Source: Symsagittifera roscoffensis (lineage: Eukaryota > Xenacoelomorpha > Acoela > Convolutidae). Taken from it: a stretch of DNA of 64,000 nt. The notes under the pieces are model-generated. The model was not told the origin of the DNA and did no database searches. It worked only from the letters and a program-made list of their open reading frames with translations. The position numbers and the translations under genes are program-made. The DNA lies in assembly GCF_963678635.1 (NCBI RefSeq), contig NC_087067.1:1612001-1676000 (forward strand), in the 5' to 3' direction. Positions 11,201-19,849 of the stretch are shown piece after piece. Position 1 is the stretch's first letter. Each line of letters begins with the position of its first letter.

Positions 11201-11693
11201 AGAATTGCCGGCGGCATGGGCTGACATATCTCATGCACTGAGGGGCTTTTACGGACTGGCCGACGTCCTGATTGTATTGGATGAGGTACTCTTGCTAGAG
11301 ATATCGAACTTTGCTAGACAACTCAAGTTCAGCCCAGTCATCGGGGACGACCACCCGGCGATAAACCAGTTGACGGCCAGCCTGTGGTTCCGGAGTATGG
11401 ATGTGAAAGTCGCAAATTCCACCAGCAGGACTAGAGGTCCCAGCAACGAGAGAAGAAATGTGGTCGAGACGGAGAAACAGTTAGAATCGATGAAATATCG
11501 CTTGACTCAAGAGAATGGCTGGTGGCCATTCCTGACACCAAGGCTGGAGAACGTCACGAATAAGACGAGGGAGGAAGCACCACTCCTCGTGAAACAAATC
11601 TGGAGTTTTCTAGAGAAGCAACTGGAGCTAGCTGAAACGAGAGACATGACGGTGGTTAGATTTGTCTCGGCCGCCAATGAAGTGACGATTTGA
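8214..11693 (+). CDS. Retrotransposon ORF2: coiled coil plus SGNH-type hydrolase domain and second SGNH-like region
   Basis: The start is the first in-frame ATG, in a good AAAATGG context, giving about 1,159 residues; the frame is open a little further upstream (8169) without ATG. Residues about 143-240 form a highly charged coiled coil. At 408-565 an SGNH/GDSL-type esterase fold is visible: GDS with serine 417, GTND with asparagine 466 and a DGIH block with D560 and H563. These are the nucleophile, oxyanion residue and Asp/His of that superfamily, so the catalytic set looks intact. A second copy seems to start near 833, with GSD at 841-843 and GMND centred on N893; the two spacings (49 and 51 residues) match, but the final DxxH is not clear. 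SGNH/GDSL domains are known as captured modules in some retroelements, including bdelloid rotifer LTR elements. The substrate is unknown. Confidence 0.85.
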   Translation: MADRFWNSVPAALKKPTLDELYRRLRDLDYTQIDERMAVMLNAILQLEDQGECRESATEAVLMVGYTTEGISNREQTRWLSWNADGGVRGFDLARNPGLSNNTEHGAGEFPLPTRPTARSTGQSSSKVPSMSRAQQTTEAYPDLGVLKKELEKALKERNKANLDRDQAKLDREKLQLERDQAVDERDQTSKLLEMLRAEHQQELRVRENVANRDQLKSELERIEQRQRELDAQKGARSNERVVTSSRPESRMEVDEAPRARGRFNLDREAREHMSEGLEVWIPNDVTPSLRNLETQPVRPLMDVVLPGYTPTSTSSGSQVSGASSRLKELGEKLQQQSRERSTRPELPPTWREQPVRNVVIASYKKNTEGNYHRHNRLDWSAEQGARRDCFHDAAWVEYLAPPRVPEGAVHLIIGDSLVRVLTQIRSHWQTGVLSFAGAATPQMLATLDMLGMTKVYTVTLMVGTNDVSRGEARKVARLCDKMSCLLEELRIQMDPILLTVCTVPYNMMFDQHALEMNQKVRSLNKMIRDIHRKSVLPLRLLDIAERMEKKGFPEDTSKDGIHFDRPRGAEWLNDVFQEHINTLEADLLETAQFTLGPPPNPPFLASRALAGRLGARVDTRDSSRSNQTRLQSATPMESEEVESSTPPGSAMSSVVVADGRREKKSMETARLRYPEKVKELDLESLECRRELAETLGFERVSHEDLNRHHCIDWLKAHEAHFSRAKLMETTDLTGIPTKTIMGPINYRPLKLLGGPGLITEPPKHRTGIARIRLATPAQLKVVDKLLNPGGMELPDAAYEGPKLAEDPRYGKPCGGTQLAKTLAVYDRADPAAARVVIVAGSDFEGTSPKLFWPETLVYSLPGAELNQMLTLVVAIKSEMPCEPELLMFAGMNDHLHAMGLLEQLKGKEIPTSKKIWEAIQALFAAMNEVQENVASRFGSKTKVVFTTSPGYANMPPALQFVYAVLILIAEGSEWRILMAAPNRELEPLNLRLYKSELPAAWADISHALRGFYGLADVLIVLDEVLLLEISNFARQLKFSPVIGDDHPAINQLTASLWFRSMDVKVANSTSRTRGPSNERRNVVETEKQLESMKYRLTQENGWWPFLTPRLENVTNKTREEAPLLVKQIWSFLEKQLELAETRDMTVVRFVSAANEVTI

Positions 11694-12659
11694 GGATTTT
11701 GGAGAGAGCACGCCAACGGCGAATTGGAGACTAGGAGAGATTACGAGATTCTCAAGTTCTTGAGTCCTTGCTGGGAGAGAGAATTCTTGGCAGGAGTGTT
11801 CGGCACCACGGCGACTATCTTCGGAGCCTTCGTACAGGAGATACTGGGCATGTCCATCAGCCTGCTCTTGGCCCTGTATTTGTTTTACCCCAGATACTTG
11901 TTCAACATGGGCCCAGCATACATGTTTAGTCGAGGAGTGGAGACACTTCGAGTTGATGGGTATCTGGCACTAGTACTCTTGACCCATGGGGAATTGGTAT
12001 CGTTTCATCGGTTAATGGAATATGGAGAACCTCTGTCTATGGGGAGAGTCCACACGAGCATTGAGACCAGCTCCTACAAGTGTGCCGCAGGGTTGAAGAC
12101 ACTGCTGGTGCAATACCTCATGATGCAGAATCGATACATGACGGGTGAAGATGAGAACCCAACCTCGAGAGAAGAATGGGAGAAGGCGAACAGAGGGATG
12201 CCTCTGTTGACGGACCTGTGCCTGGCAATGAGGTCGGACCCAATGGGGATAATCCGGGGTCTAGAGGAGGTGGTGACCTGCATCTATGGTCCAGCAGTGA
12301 CGTACGCGTTTCCAGATCCCCTGGTGATAACGTATCGTCACTCGGTGACGCACTTGAGTCTCATCAGCGTACTGGATGGTACAGCGCTGAATTGGTGTCA
12401 GCAGGAGGTGCTCAGGGCGCGTATGAGCAACACGGTACTCTTCGGAAAAGTGAAAGATGCCGAGATGATGGTGTGCAACTTCAGGGGACAAATGCAATGT
12501 AGAATGGGAGGCAAGCGAGAGGGCCCCATTGAAATGTATCCAAAGTTTTGGAACCTAAACCCATTGACGGCCAACGGACGAGAAGTCTTGAGAATCCCCG
12601 CCTGGAAGGAGTGCTTTGCACTAGTCAAGAGAGAGCTGGAGGCCATAATGGAGAAATAA
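11694..12659 (+). CDS. Retrotransposon ORF3, unrecognised protein with hydrophobic N-terminal region
   Basis: The frame is identical to that of ORF2 and opens directly after its TGA (11691-11693). About 321 codons are open before TAA at 12657-12659. No ATG occurs until 11850, and that one falls inside the hydrophobic segment, so the natural product may need TGA readthrough from ORF2, or the TGA may be a mutation in a once longer ORF2. The hydrophobic stretch (about 11782-11910), rich in Phe, Leu, Ala and Gly and ending in SLLLALYLFYPRYLF, could be one or two membrane segments. The rest is soluble-looking, without signal peptide, furin site or other envelope hallmarks. I do not recognise the family. 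Codon use and CTTGAG density match the rest of the element. Confidence 0.7.
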   Translation, partial: GFWREHANGELETRRDYEILKFLSPCWEREFLAGVFGTTATIFGAFVQEILGMSISLLLALYLFYPRYLFNMGPAYMFSRGVETLRVDGYLALVLLTHGELVSFHRLMEYGEPLSMGRVHTSIETSSYKCAAGLKTLLVQYLMMQNRYMTGEDENPTSREEWEKANRGMPLLTDLCLAMRSDPMGIIRGLEEVVTCIYGPAVTYAFPDPLVITYRHSVTHLSLISVLDGTALNWCQQEVLRARMSNTVLFGKVKDAEMMVCNFRGQMQCRMGGKREGPIEMYPKFWNLNPLTANGREVLRIPAWKECFALVKRELEAIMEK

Positions 12660-12674
12660 ATCCTACCAGCCACC

Positions 12675-15600
12675 ATGCCTGAGTTCCCGACAGTCAGGAG
12701 GATGACCTTGGGAATGAATAGTCCCTTGGTGGTTCCCTCCATAATGGCGAAGATGATGACGGAGGAAACGCAGAGGCATTTCACGGATGGCTGGGATCCC
12801 CTGTTCATCGGCTACACGGCGGCAGTCTACTTCCACACCAGCGAGAGGAAGGTAAATTCGTGGACGACGCAAGCGAAAAAGAGTAGAGGTTCGCAGCCCC
12901 CTGGATATGAGGTGCGGAAAGTCTTGAGGACTCTTGAGAAGGAAGGACTTGAGAATATGCTACCCATATGGGATGATGGCAGGATGATCGTGATGGAGGG
13001 ACACGTCGCATTGGTGGACGAAATGAAATTTGCCACGAGAAAATACAAGGCACCCTATGGCTTGGAACAAGTAGAAGTGACACAGGAGGGAACAGAACTA
13101 GATGCAGCAGGTCAACTGCATGTAGCCCTGACGGAATATAAAAAGCTGGATCCTACGACACCGTCACCACTGTCTGTAGACACGCCTGGAGACAAGAGGA
13201 GTGGACCCGTTGAGGATCGATTCAAAAGAATTCTCGAGAGAAGAAGAAATGAATCAGAGGAAGAGAGTATGGATGAAACTCTCAGTGAAGCTGGAGAAGA
13301 CATGGAGGTGGGGAATACACCTGAACCAGGGCCATCAGGGGAGGAACTCACCACTCAAGAGCTGTTGAAAGACTTGAGCGAAGAGAATTGGGCAGATACT
13401 GCTACACCACCTCTGAACCCGTCCCCGCGGAAGAACCTAGAGTTGCCATTGGCAGGTGAGACCTTCAATATGGGGATGTTACTCTTGAGCTCGGAGGAAA
13501 GGGAGAAGAACACGTTCGAAGGGAACAGGGACATATTCTTGGGATCTCTCGAGGATGACGCTTGGCAGGAATTCCTGGGGGAATTCAATCGAGAAGTGGG
13601 CAGCGAGACGACGCTGGACAAGTTCAAGAAGGAACTGTGGGACGCAGTAGTGAGATTCGGGGAACCGCTCCTGATAGGAACGGGCCTGGATGAGAAAGCA
13701 AGAAAAGAGCTGCTGAACAAGCTAGTGGAGCTGAGGAACGCACGATCGAAGACTAGAAAAGAGAAATGTGAGGACAGCTCTACTCTGAAACAAAAAACTG
13801 TGGATAAAATGGTTGATGATAAAAAAAGGGATAAGGTTGGGACTAGTAATATGATTAAGAGTACTAATATCCTTAAGGCTCGAGCAGGGGGGAGGCAAGA
13901 GTTGGAAGGAGTGGATGGAGAGGTCGAATCAATGATGATAGCCACAACACCCTCGAGCAGAGATGTGAAGACTCGCAAGAGGAAGAGAGAAGTGGAAGGA
14001 TGGGGTAGTCCTTCAGTGGATGCTGTTTCGGAAGGAAACTTGAGAGAGACGGCGCCCATCGTTTTGGCCCGATGCAAGACGGCGGCATACAAGAACAGCT
14101 CGGAGCTCAGGAAACCACTTGAAGTAGAAAAGGAAATAGAGGTTTCCACCAGTTCGACGTCAGAAGAAGACTTCAAGCCTCAGAAGGTAAACGTGAAGAG
14201 AGGTTCAACGAACGGACAGGTAGGGGAAGTGGAGATCGGCAAAGAATGGATCTCGAAGGCACATCAGGACATGGGCAAACAAGTGACGAGTGATCCATTG
14301 GAGAGGAACAAGACGAGGAACACTTCCCGGACGTGGTGGGTGGCCCTCGAAACATTGAAGGAAATGGAGGACTGCTTGAAGAAGTTGGACAGTGGAATAG
14401 CTCGCAGGCGACGCAATTGGGCCACCCAGCAAAAAGCCGAGGTTAATAAGATAGAGATGGCAAGTCATCTGAAGAGGTCCTGGCAGAGTTTGTTGAAGGA
14501 TCATTTTGAAGAGGCGATGAGAACATCCTCATCAGCACCGCCACTAATGGCGAATCCCTTCGTTAGAACTGCGGGACAATTAATGTTCACCTGGAGTCTG
14601 GTGGGAATAGAGTTGGAGACATTGACCTCGTATGACAGGCTGAAGTTGGGAAGCAAGAAGCTAGAGGTGTATCAGGCACTGATGCAACACGTGGCCAGGG
14701 ACAATTCAGGCTTGAGCCTGGCTAGAAGAAAAGATGCCACATGTTTCTTGAGATGGATAATGTCAATGATGTCTGATAGCACCATCCTGGCATGCCACCA
14801 GAGAGCAAGTGGAAGTAAATCCATGGAGAAAAGAGTCTCAACGATCATCTTGAACGTATATCAGAGTACAGGAATAGAGAAAGAAGATGGTTCCAGACTA
14901 TCCTTAGAGAACCATCGGAAGCTGGACGAGGTACGGAGGTTCTCTAATAAGAAGTTCGAGGAAGAACATGATGTTCACCGTAACCTGGCCTCGTCAGAAC
15001 AGTACTCGAGACTCAGTGAGAAGGGGGAATACCAACATGTGTCTGGAGTGATGGGAATGGCCTACAATCCCTTCTTAGACTCGGAAGCTGGAGGAGCCCA
15101 CAGAAACCATGAGGTAGCGGAGCTACTGAAGTTTTGGACAGAAAAAATAATGGAGATAGACGCGGTGGAGAAAGAGGGGCCGAGCCTGGGCCTGATTCTT
15201 GAGAAAACACCAGAGGTGATAAGCATACCGCGCTCAAACAAGAGAGTTGAAGTGAACATGGGCGGTGGAAATGGCTTGTTAACCACGAACTTGGGAGTGA
15301 TATGGAAGCTACTAAGACCCTACTGGTGTCCACATCCCCATGCAAGTCTAATCGAGGAAACCACAGAGCGAGTGAGGTTAGCACCAACGGAAGATGAAGA
15401 TCTGGCGAAGTTGAGTGTGCTACATAAGCTAATCACGCCCCAGATGCAAGAGCCAAGCGAAAGGACGAGCGACCCCGGGTCAGTGAAGAAATTGGAGCCG
15501 GGTAGCTGTCTGGATTCGACGTGTGGGAAAGGAGAGCACATCTGCGATGGACGGTCATGCGTCAGAATACTGTCGTTTCAAAAAGAAGACCTGGTCACTT

Positions 15601-17093
15601 GGTTCGAAGACATCACAGAAAGGGAGAAAAGTGAAGTGCAAATAATAGCGGAATGTTACGCGAGAACCACGGTGAATATAGCGACAGCTCTCGGATTCTT
15701 CTCGAGAATGTGTGGTCTGCAGGCACTGGAGAGACTGGAGTCTGAACATCATTTAGTGACGGCGTTGAGCGTGGAATCATGGCCCGGGGTGTTGCAGGTG
15801 ACTCAAAAACACATCCGGAGCTGGAAGGTTGGTCTTGAGGCGGAAATGGGATTTCCCATGAGCGAAGCTTATGGCTTGCCATTGAACGCGAAATCGCTGA
15901 TAGGGTCAATGATGGCCAACTTGTGCGGAAGTCACTACCCGCTACACATGGCGATGGTGGAAGTGTCCAGCCAGAGAATACTGGTGGACAAGGCCTTCTC
16001 AGTGCCCAAGTGCGTGAGGTTGGCTCGGATGTCGCATCACTCGCACAAGTTGTTGAGAAAAATCAAAGGGACAGTACCAAAAGAATTGAGAGATGACTTA
16101 AGCGAAATCTGGGGAGAAGATCTTCTGAAGATGGAAAGAGAAAACACAAGCGATCACGAGAGACAAAACGTGATCGGGAAACCTGTGGGAAGTACTCCGA
16201 ACCTGGAAGACAACGACACGATGCACGAGAAAATGATGGAGCTTGAGCCTCTCTTGGAAGCCTCAGGGGAGCGTAATCTCAGGAGCATTGAGATCTCTCA
16301 TGGGGAATGCCCATGCCACTGTTTGGCACAAACGGTGTGGTATCCAGATCACAAGAACCTTTGCCTGGTATGGGATGTGGAAGAGATTCGGTCGATCGGA
16401 CTACCGGATCACCGGCAGAAGGTGACGCTCTTAGTAGTGAGTACGATGTTAGCTCTGAGATGGATAGAAGAGAATATAACGAAGTATCGGGAGGCGACGA
16501 CGCCAACGGCTGAGTCAATATACGCGATAGACTACAGCAGGAGACTCGAGTTGTTTGAGACTGCGTGCAAAGTATTCGCCATACCGACGGAAGTCAGGCA
16601 CGTATGGAGTCGCTTGAGGTACTTTCCATGGTTTCGGGCGACACTGACGTCTTGGTTGTACATGACAACGAAAGATCACATGAGAAAACATCAAAAAGAG
16701 TATCGACAGTTCCAGGCCGAGATTGGGCCGGAAGCTTTCAAGAGACCCCTGCTAACCCATCGTAATGCGATCACGACAGGATGGAAAAGAGTGGGTAAGA
16801 TGTCTAGAGACAATACCAAAGCGAGGGAGTCGATACTAGAGGAAGACCTGGCGAAGAACGTGAGCTTGAGCCTGCACAACTCCTTTTGCTTGAACCGAGA
16901 AGCTAGGGTGAAGGCACTACCCAACCAAGCAAAGAGATTGCAGGAGCAGAGAGAATGGATGCGATCCTATGAACAGCTGAAGGCTTGGGAGGAGATTGTG
17001 ATTAGTTCCGATGATGAAGAGGAACTGTTGAGACAGTTTGCCGCATCTAGCACTTCAGGATGCAGTATCTCCAAGGCGAAGAGTACGAGATGA
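12675..17093 (+). CDS. Retrotransposon ORF4, 1,472-residue unrecognised protein
   Basis: The ATG at 12675 sits in GCCACCATG, an ideal Kozak context, 15 bases after the ORF3 TAA and in the same frame, so initiation here is well supported. The N-terminal ~180 residues look globular. Residues about 190-620 are charged, low in complexity and probably disordered, and the C-terminal ~750 residues look globular and helical again. Two Cys/His groupings might bind metal: CGKGEHICDGRSC near residue 950 and HGECPCHC at 1209-1216. Near the C-terminus EIVISSDDEEE (about 1440-1450) matches a SUMO-interaction-type motif: a short aliphatic run followed by acidic residues. There is no signal peptide, no membrane span and no similarity I recognise to envelope, polymerase or nuclease families. 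It ends with TGA at 17091-17093. Confidence 0.8.
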   Translation: MPEFPTVRRMTLGMNSPLVVPSIMAKMMTEETQRHFTDGWDPLFIGYTAAVYFHTSERKVNSWTTQAKKSRGSQPPGYEVRKVLRTLEKEGLENMLPIWDDGRMIVMEGHVALVDEMKFATRKYKAPYGLEQVEVTQEGTELDAAGQLHVALTEYKKLDPTTPSPLSVDTPGDKRSGPVEDRFKRILERRRNESEEESMDETLSEAGEDMEVGNTPEPGPSGEELTTQELLKDLSEENWADTATPPLNPSPRKNLELPLAGETFNMGMLLLSSEEREKNTFEGNRDIFLGSLEDDAWQEFLGEFNREVGSETTLDKFKKELWDAVVRFGEPLLIGTGLDEKARKELLNKLVELRNARSKTRKEKCEDSSTLKQKTVDKMVDDKKRDKVGTSNMIKSTNILKARAGGRQELEGVDGEVESMMIATTPSSRDVKTRKRKREVEGWGSPSVDAVSEGNLRETAPIVLARCKTAAYKNSSELRKPLEVEKEIEVSTSSTSEEDFKPQKVNVKRGSTNGQVGEVEIGKEWISKAHQDMGKQVTSDPLERNKTRNTSRTWWVALETLKEMEDCLKKLDSGIARRRRNWATQQKAEVNKIEMASHLKRSWQSLLKDHFEEAMRTSSSAPPLMANPFVRTAGQLMFTWSLVGIELETLTSYDRLKLGSKKLEVYQALMQHVARDNSGLSLARRKDATCFLRWIMSMMSDSTILACHQRASGSKSMEKRVSTIILNVYQSTGIEKEDGSRLSLENHRKLDEVRRFSNKKFEEEHDVHRNLASSEQYSRLSEKGEYQHVSGVMGMAYNPFLDSEAGGAHRNHEVAELLKFWTEKIMEIDAVEKEGPSLGLILEKTPEVISIPRSNKRVEVNMGGGNGLLTTNLGVIWKLLRPYWCPHPHASLIEETTERVRLAPTEDEDLAKLSVLHKLITPQMQEPSERTSDPGSVKKLEPGSCLDSTCGKGEHICDGRSCVRILSFQKEDLVTWFEDITEREKSEVQIIAECYARTTVNIATALGFFSRMCGLQALERLESEHHLVTALSVESWPGVLQVTQKHIRSWKVGLEAEMGFPMSEAYGLPLNAKSLIGSMMANLCGSHYPLHMAMVEVSSQRILVDKAFSVPKCVRLARMSHHSHKLLRKIKGTVPKELRDDLSEIWGEDLLKMERENTSDHERQNVIGKPVGSTPNLEDNDTMHEKMMELEPLLEASGERNLRSIEISHGECPCHCLAQTVWYPDHKNLCLVWDVEEIRSIGLPDHRQKVTLLVVSTMLALRWIEENITKYREATTPTAESIYAIDYSRRLELFETACKVFAIPTEVRHVWSRLRYFPWFRATLTSWLYMTTKDHMRKHQKEYRQFQAEIGPEAFKRPLLTHRNAITTGWKRVGKMSRDNTKARESILEEDLAKNVSLSLHNSFCLNREARVKALPNQAKRLQEQREWMRSYEQLKAWEEIVISSDDEEELLRQFAASSTSGCSISKAKSTR

Positions 17094-17122
17094 ATGGGCA
17101 AATCGGATGGATCTTGAGTCTT

Positions 17123-17137
17123 GAGAGGGAAGGGGGG
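17123..17137 (+). other. Polypurine tract
   Basis: GAGAGGGAAGGGGGG lies 30 bases after the ORF4 stop. An uninterrupted purine run directly upstream of the 3' LTR is the standard plus-strand primer of LTR retroelements. Its position after the last ORF and before TATA-containing noncoding DNA fits that role. Confidence 0.65.
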
Positions 17138-18300
17138 CTTGAGCGTGGATCCGAGTGAAACTTGGATTCACGAAAAAGAAATTTTAACAAAGCAAATATT
17201 GATACTAATATACTATATTTATTATATAAATCGAAATGCTGCATGACAATTTCCTGATTGAAAAGGACAAAAGAGATTTTAAAATGATTGGCTTGAAAAG
17301 CGAAAATTCAAGGGTGCAGGTGTATGCAGATTTTGGTTGCTGTTTAGCAATAGCGTGAAAATTTTAAATGGCTGTGAATTTTGGGGTGTAGATAAGCTTA
17401 AATCTGCTGCAAACTTCTGTAAATGACCACTGGCACTGTATCTTGAGCAACACTCGGTTTTTCTGGGACTCACTGGCAGAAGACAGCGCGCGATGAGGAC
17501 ATCGATCTCGAGTCCGGGGAGTATGTGCCAGTCGGTCATATTTGGAAGTTTGACCTTGAGAGAAGAAAAAAACACTTGATTTTGGAGTGAAATTTAATTT
17601 TTCAAAATTTCGAATGGAACCTGTCATGCACGATTTTCTCGCGAGAACTGAAAATCAGAAAAAGAGATCAGAACAATTTCAGAACAATTGAGTAACAATC
17701 GCGGGAAAGTTGCTAGAAAAATCGGTGGGAAATTGCTATTCGCAATTTCGAAAGCAATAATAACCTAGAGTAGAGCTGTCCCATCTGTGACAGAGACGAG
17801 AGCATTCCCTCGAGTTGGATTATTACGATTGGAATACTATTATTGACTGGACCAGAGTGAACCTTCGGTGGAAAGGTGGACAGCTAGAGTGTCCCAATGG
17901 TTCACGAGAACTTGCAGTCTAGAGTAAAAACTTGTTCTTGTTGTTAAAACTGACCAACATTAAACTCATATTAGTTACTTTATTAATTCTTGAGTTGTCT
18001 ACCGACTTATTTACTTCCTGGTTCTTGAGCGTGCTACAATGTGAGTACTTAATTTAAATTCCTAGAGTGTGTTTTATAATTGTTATGTTGAGGTAAGGCG
18101 AGTTTTAGGTTGATCCATCTGAAATGGATCAAAGTTCCACTGTCTAATAAAAAGTAACTTAACGGATTGTTCCAACCCGGTTTTTAACGGCGTTCATGTA
18201 TTTTGGGTATCTAGAGACCTAAGTATGGGGACGTTTCTAATTCTAGAGTGGGGGGATATTTTAGTAGTAGCCTTTAAGCTGTAACGGGTCGTAGTCTCAT
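17138..18300 (+). repeat. Probable 3' LTR (right boundary uncertain)
   Basis: This noncoding stretch follows the polypurine tract. It contains a TATA-like TATATAAA at about 17223-17230 and an AATAAA polyadenylation signal at 18146-18151, spaced as U3 and R elements of a long LTR would be. CTTGAG and CTAGAG motifs typical of the element continue through it. Without the 5' LTR the exact ends and the target-site duplication cannot be fixed. A non-LTR relic begins at about 18302, which limits the right end. Confidence 0.5.
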
Positions 18301-18301
18301 G

Positions 18302-19105
18302 TCACAAGCGAACCGAACTGGCTCCGACCGTTCTTGAGGTAGAAAAACACAAGAGATAGTGTCCCTGACCCTTGAGCCAGTGGTTATAGGGCCTATTTTT
18401 CTTAAGCCTCATGTGTGACTGCAGTAGACGAATGTTACATTTCGGGTCATCGGCAAAGAGAAAGTAAGACCCGTTTTGAACAGCATCGGTCATAACATAA
18501 ATAAGAAGGATGAAAAGTTGTTGGCCCAGAACAATCCTATATGGAGCACCCGAGGAGACTGCTAACAATGATGAGAAACTTTCTTATTTTAACTCTTTGA
18601 AACCTGTTGAAAAGGTAAGAATCTAGAATTCTCAGAAAACCAGCGCAGAAGCCAAATGTTTCAAGTTTAGACAGAAGCAGATTATGGGGACGGAATCAAA
18701 AGCTTTCTTAAGTCGAAGTAGGCGGATAGAGAAGGGAGGTTCCAATCCAGAGAATAGCAAACTTGATTCAGATAAAATATAATGTGAGTGACTGTGCTGC
18801 GGACCTTCACCGAGCCGTGTTGTTCTTTCTTGATTAATTTATTAACTTTGGGTTAGATAAAATCGAACATTGCTTTCAAGTATAAGCGACAACATGGAAC
18901 AGATTCTAATTGGACGGTACTTTTCGACGGTACTTTTCGACATGCCAACGCGAGCCAGATTTGTGTAAAAGGGTGATATGCGAAGTTTTCCAGATATCAG
19001 GCCACGTACACAACCTATGGAAAAGTAAGATCTGAAAGCTTCAGGTTTGTATGGGAAAGCTTTCACTTCCATTTGCCATGATGTCAATTCAGAGCTAAAA
19101 CGCAT
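18302..19105 (-). pseudogene. Decayed non-LTR retrotransposon reverse transcriptase
   Basis: On the minus strand, reading from 19105 down, three blocks of a LINE-type reverse transcriptase appear in the right order. The first resembles the VENYRPIS motif (here VEKYRPIR, near 18920). The second is LRLKKAFDSVP (near 18700), matching the DLKKAFDxV motif. The third is SGAPYRIVLGQQLF followed by LFADDPKCN (near 18450), matching GVPQGSVLGPLLF and the FADD catalytic motif. Frameshifts and stops separate the blocks, so no functional protein remains. The style suggests the Jockey/CR1 group, but the clade is not certain. Confidence 0.75.
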
Positions 19106-19849
19106 ACATTAAATTATTTTCGCATGCAAACGAAAGCTGATTAGAAGTCGTTTGGCTGCTGACCTAAAACTGCTAAAATAATAGTTAACCCTTGAACAGA
19201 CCAGAAAAACACTTGGCTAGGTCAAGAATGTTTAAAACCAGTACGAATAGGGTAACTAACATCAGCCAGTCAACGATAGTGACTTTTCCTACGCTCCGTC
19301 AATGTGTAATGTATGAGCGTATGTTACATCGTTCAGTTTTTCTCAGTAGCGTTGTCGATCAGAGTTTTGCTCGTCTATGCCAAGTGCAACTTCGCCTCTG
19401 TGTTAAAACTATTTTGAGTGCAGATCACATTCAGGAACAATTTTCTATTAATATTTAAAGAAGATCCACCTGTAACAACCTATATTAAAGTATCATGGAA
19501 AAGCTTCACGTTTGTTTGGAGAACTTTCAGATCTATTTTCCATGATGTTAATTAACAGCTAATTTACATTATTATTCATTTTACTCCTAAAAATTTCTCG
19601 AAACCTGACGTTCAATTGCATATCTGAAAATATTTCCATTCGGCCAATAACAATAACTTATTATTATATTTTTGAAAGCGGGCTTCACTATCTTACCATG
19701 TTTAACTTTTTTCATTGTTAGATTTTTGCATGTTCAACGAAAATGGTTAATCTTTTTTTTCCATTTTGCAGTTTGATGTCAAAGATTATTTCATCAATTG
19801 TGAAATAAACAAACTTGAATTTGGAAAATATCACTGTTTGATATTCTCA

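Larger units (their letters stand above)
1..18300 (+). mobile_element. Giant Ty3/Gypsy-type LTR retrotransposon, 5' end outside window
   Basis: One element spans the left part of the window. Gag, protease, reverse transcriptase, RNase H and integrase appear in the Ty3/Gypsy order, followed by a long accessory coding block (ORF2 to ORF4), a polypurine tract at 17123-17137 and a probable 3' LTR. The coding frame is open from base 1, so the 5' LTR, primer-binding site and Gag N-terminus lie upstream. Even without these it exceeds 17 kb, against roughly 5-8 kb for ordinary Gypsy elements. Composition is balanced and purine-rich on the plus strand, in contrast to the AT-rich DNA after 18300. CTTGAG occurs about 54 times here but only a handful of times in the remaining 45 kb. 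The right end is approximate because the matching LTR is not visible. Two in-frame TGA codons suggest either a damaged copy or readthrough. Confidence 0.9.

Noticed and set aside
194-16924. Numerous antisense and alternative-frame open reading frames within the retroelement genes
   Set aside because: They overlap strong sense-strand genes, show no domain and reflect low stop density in purine-rich coding DNA.
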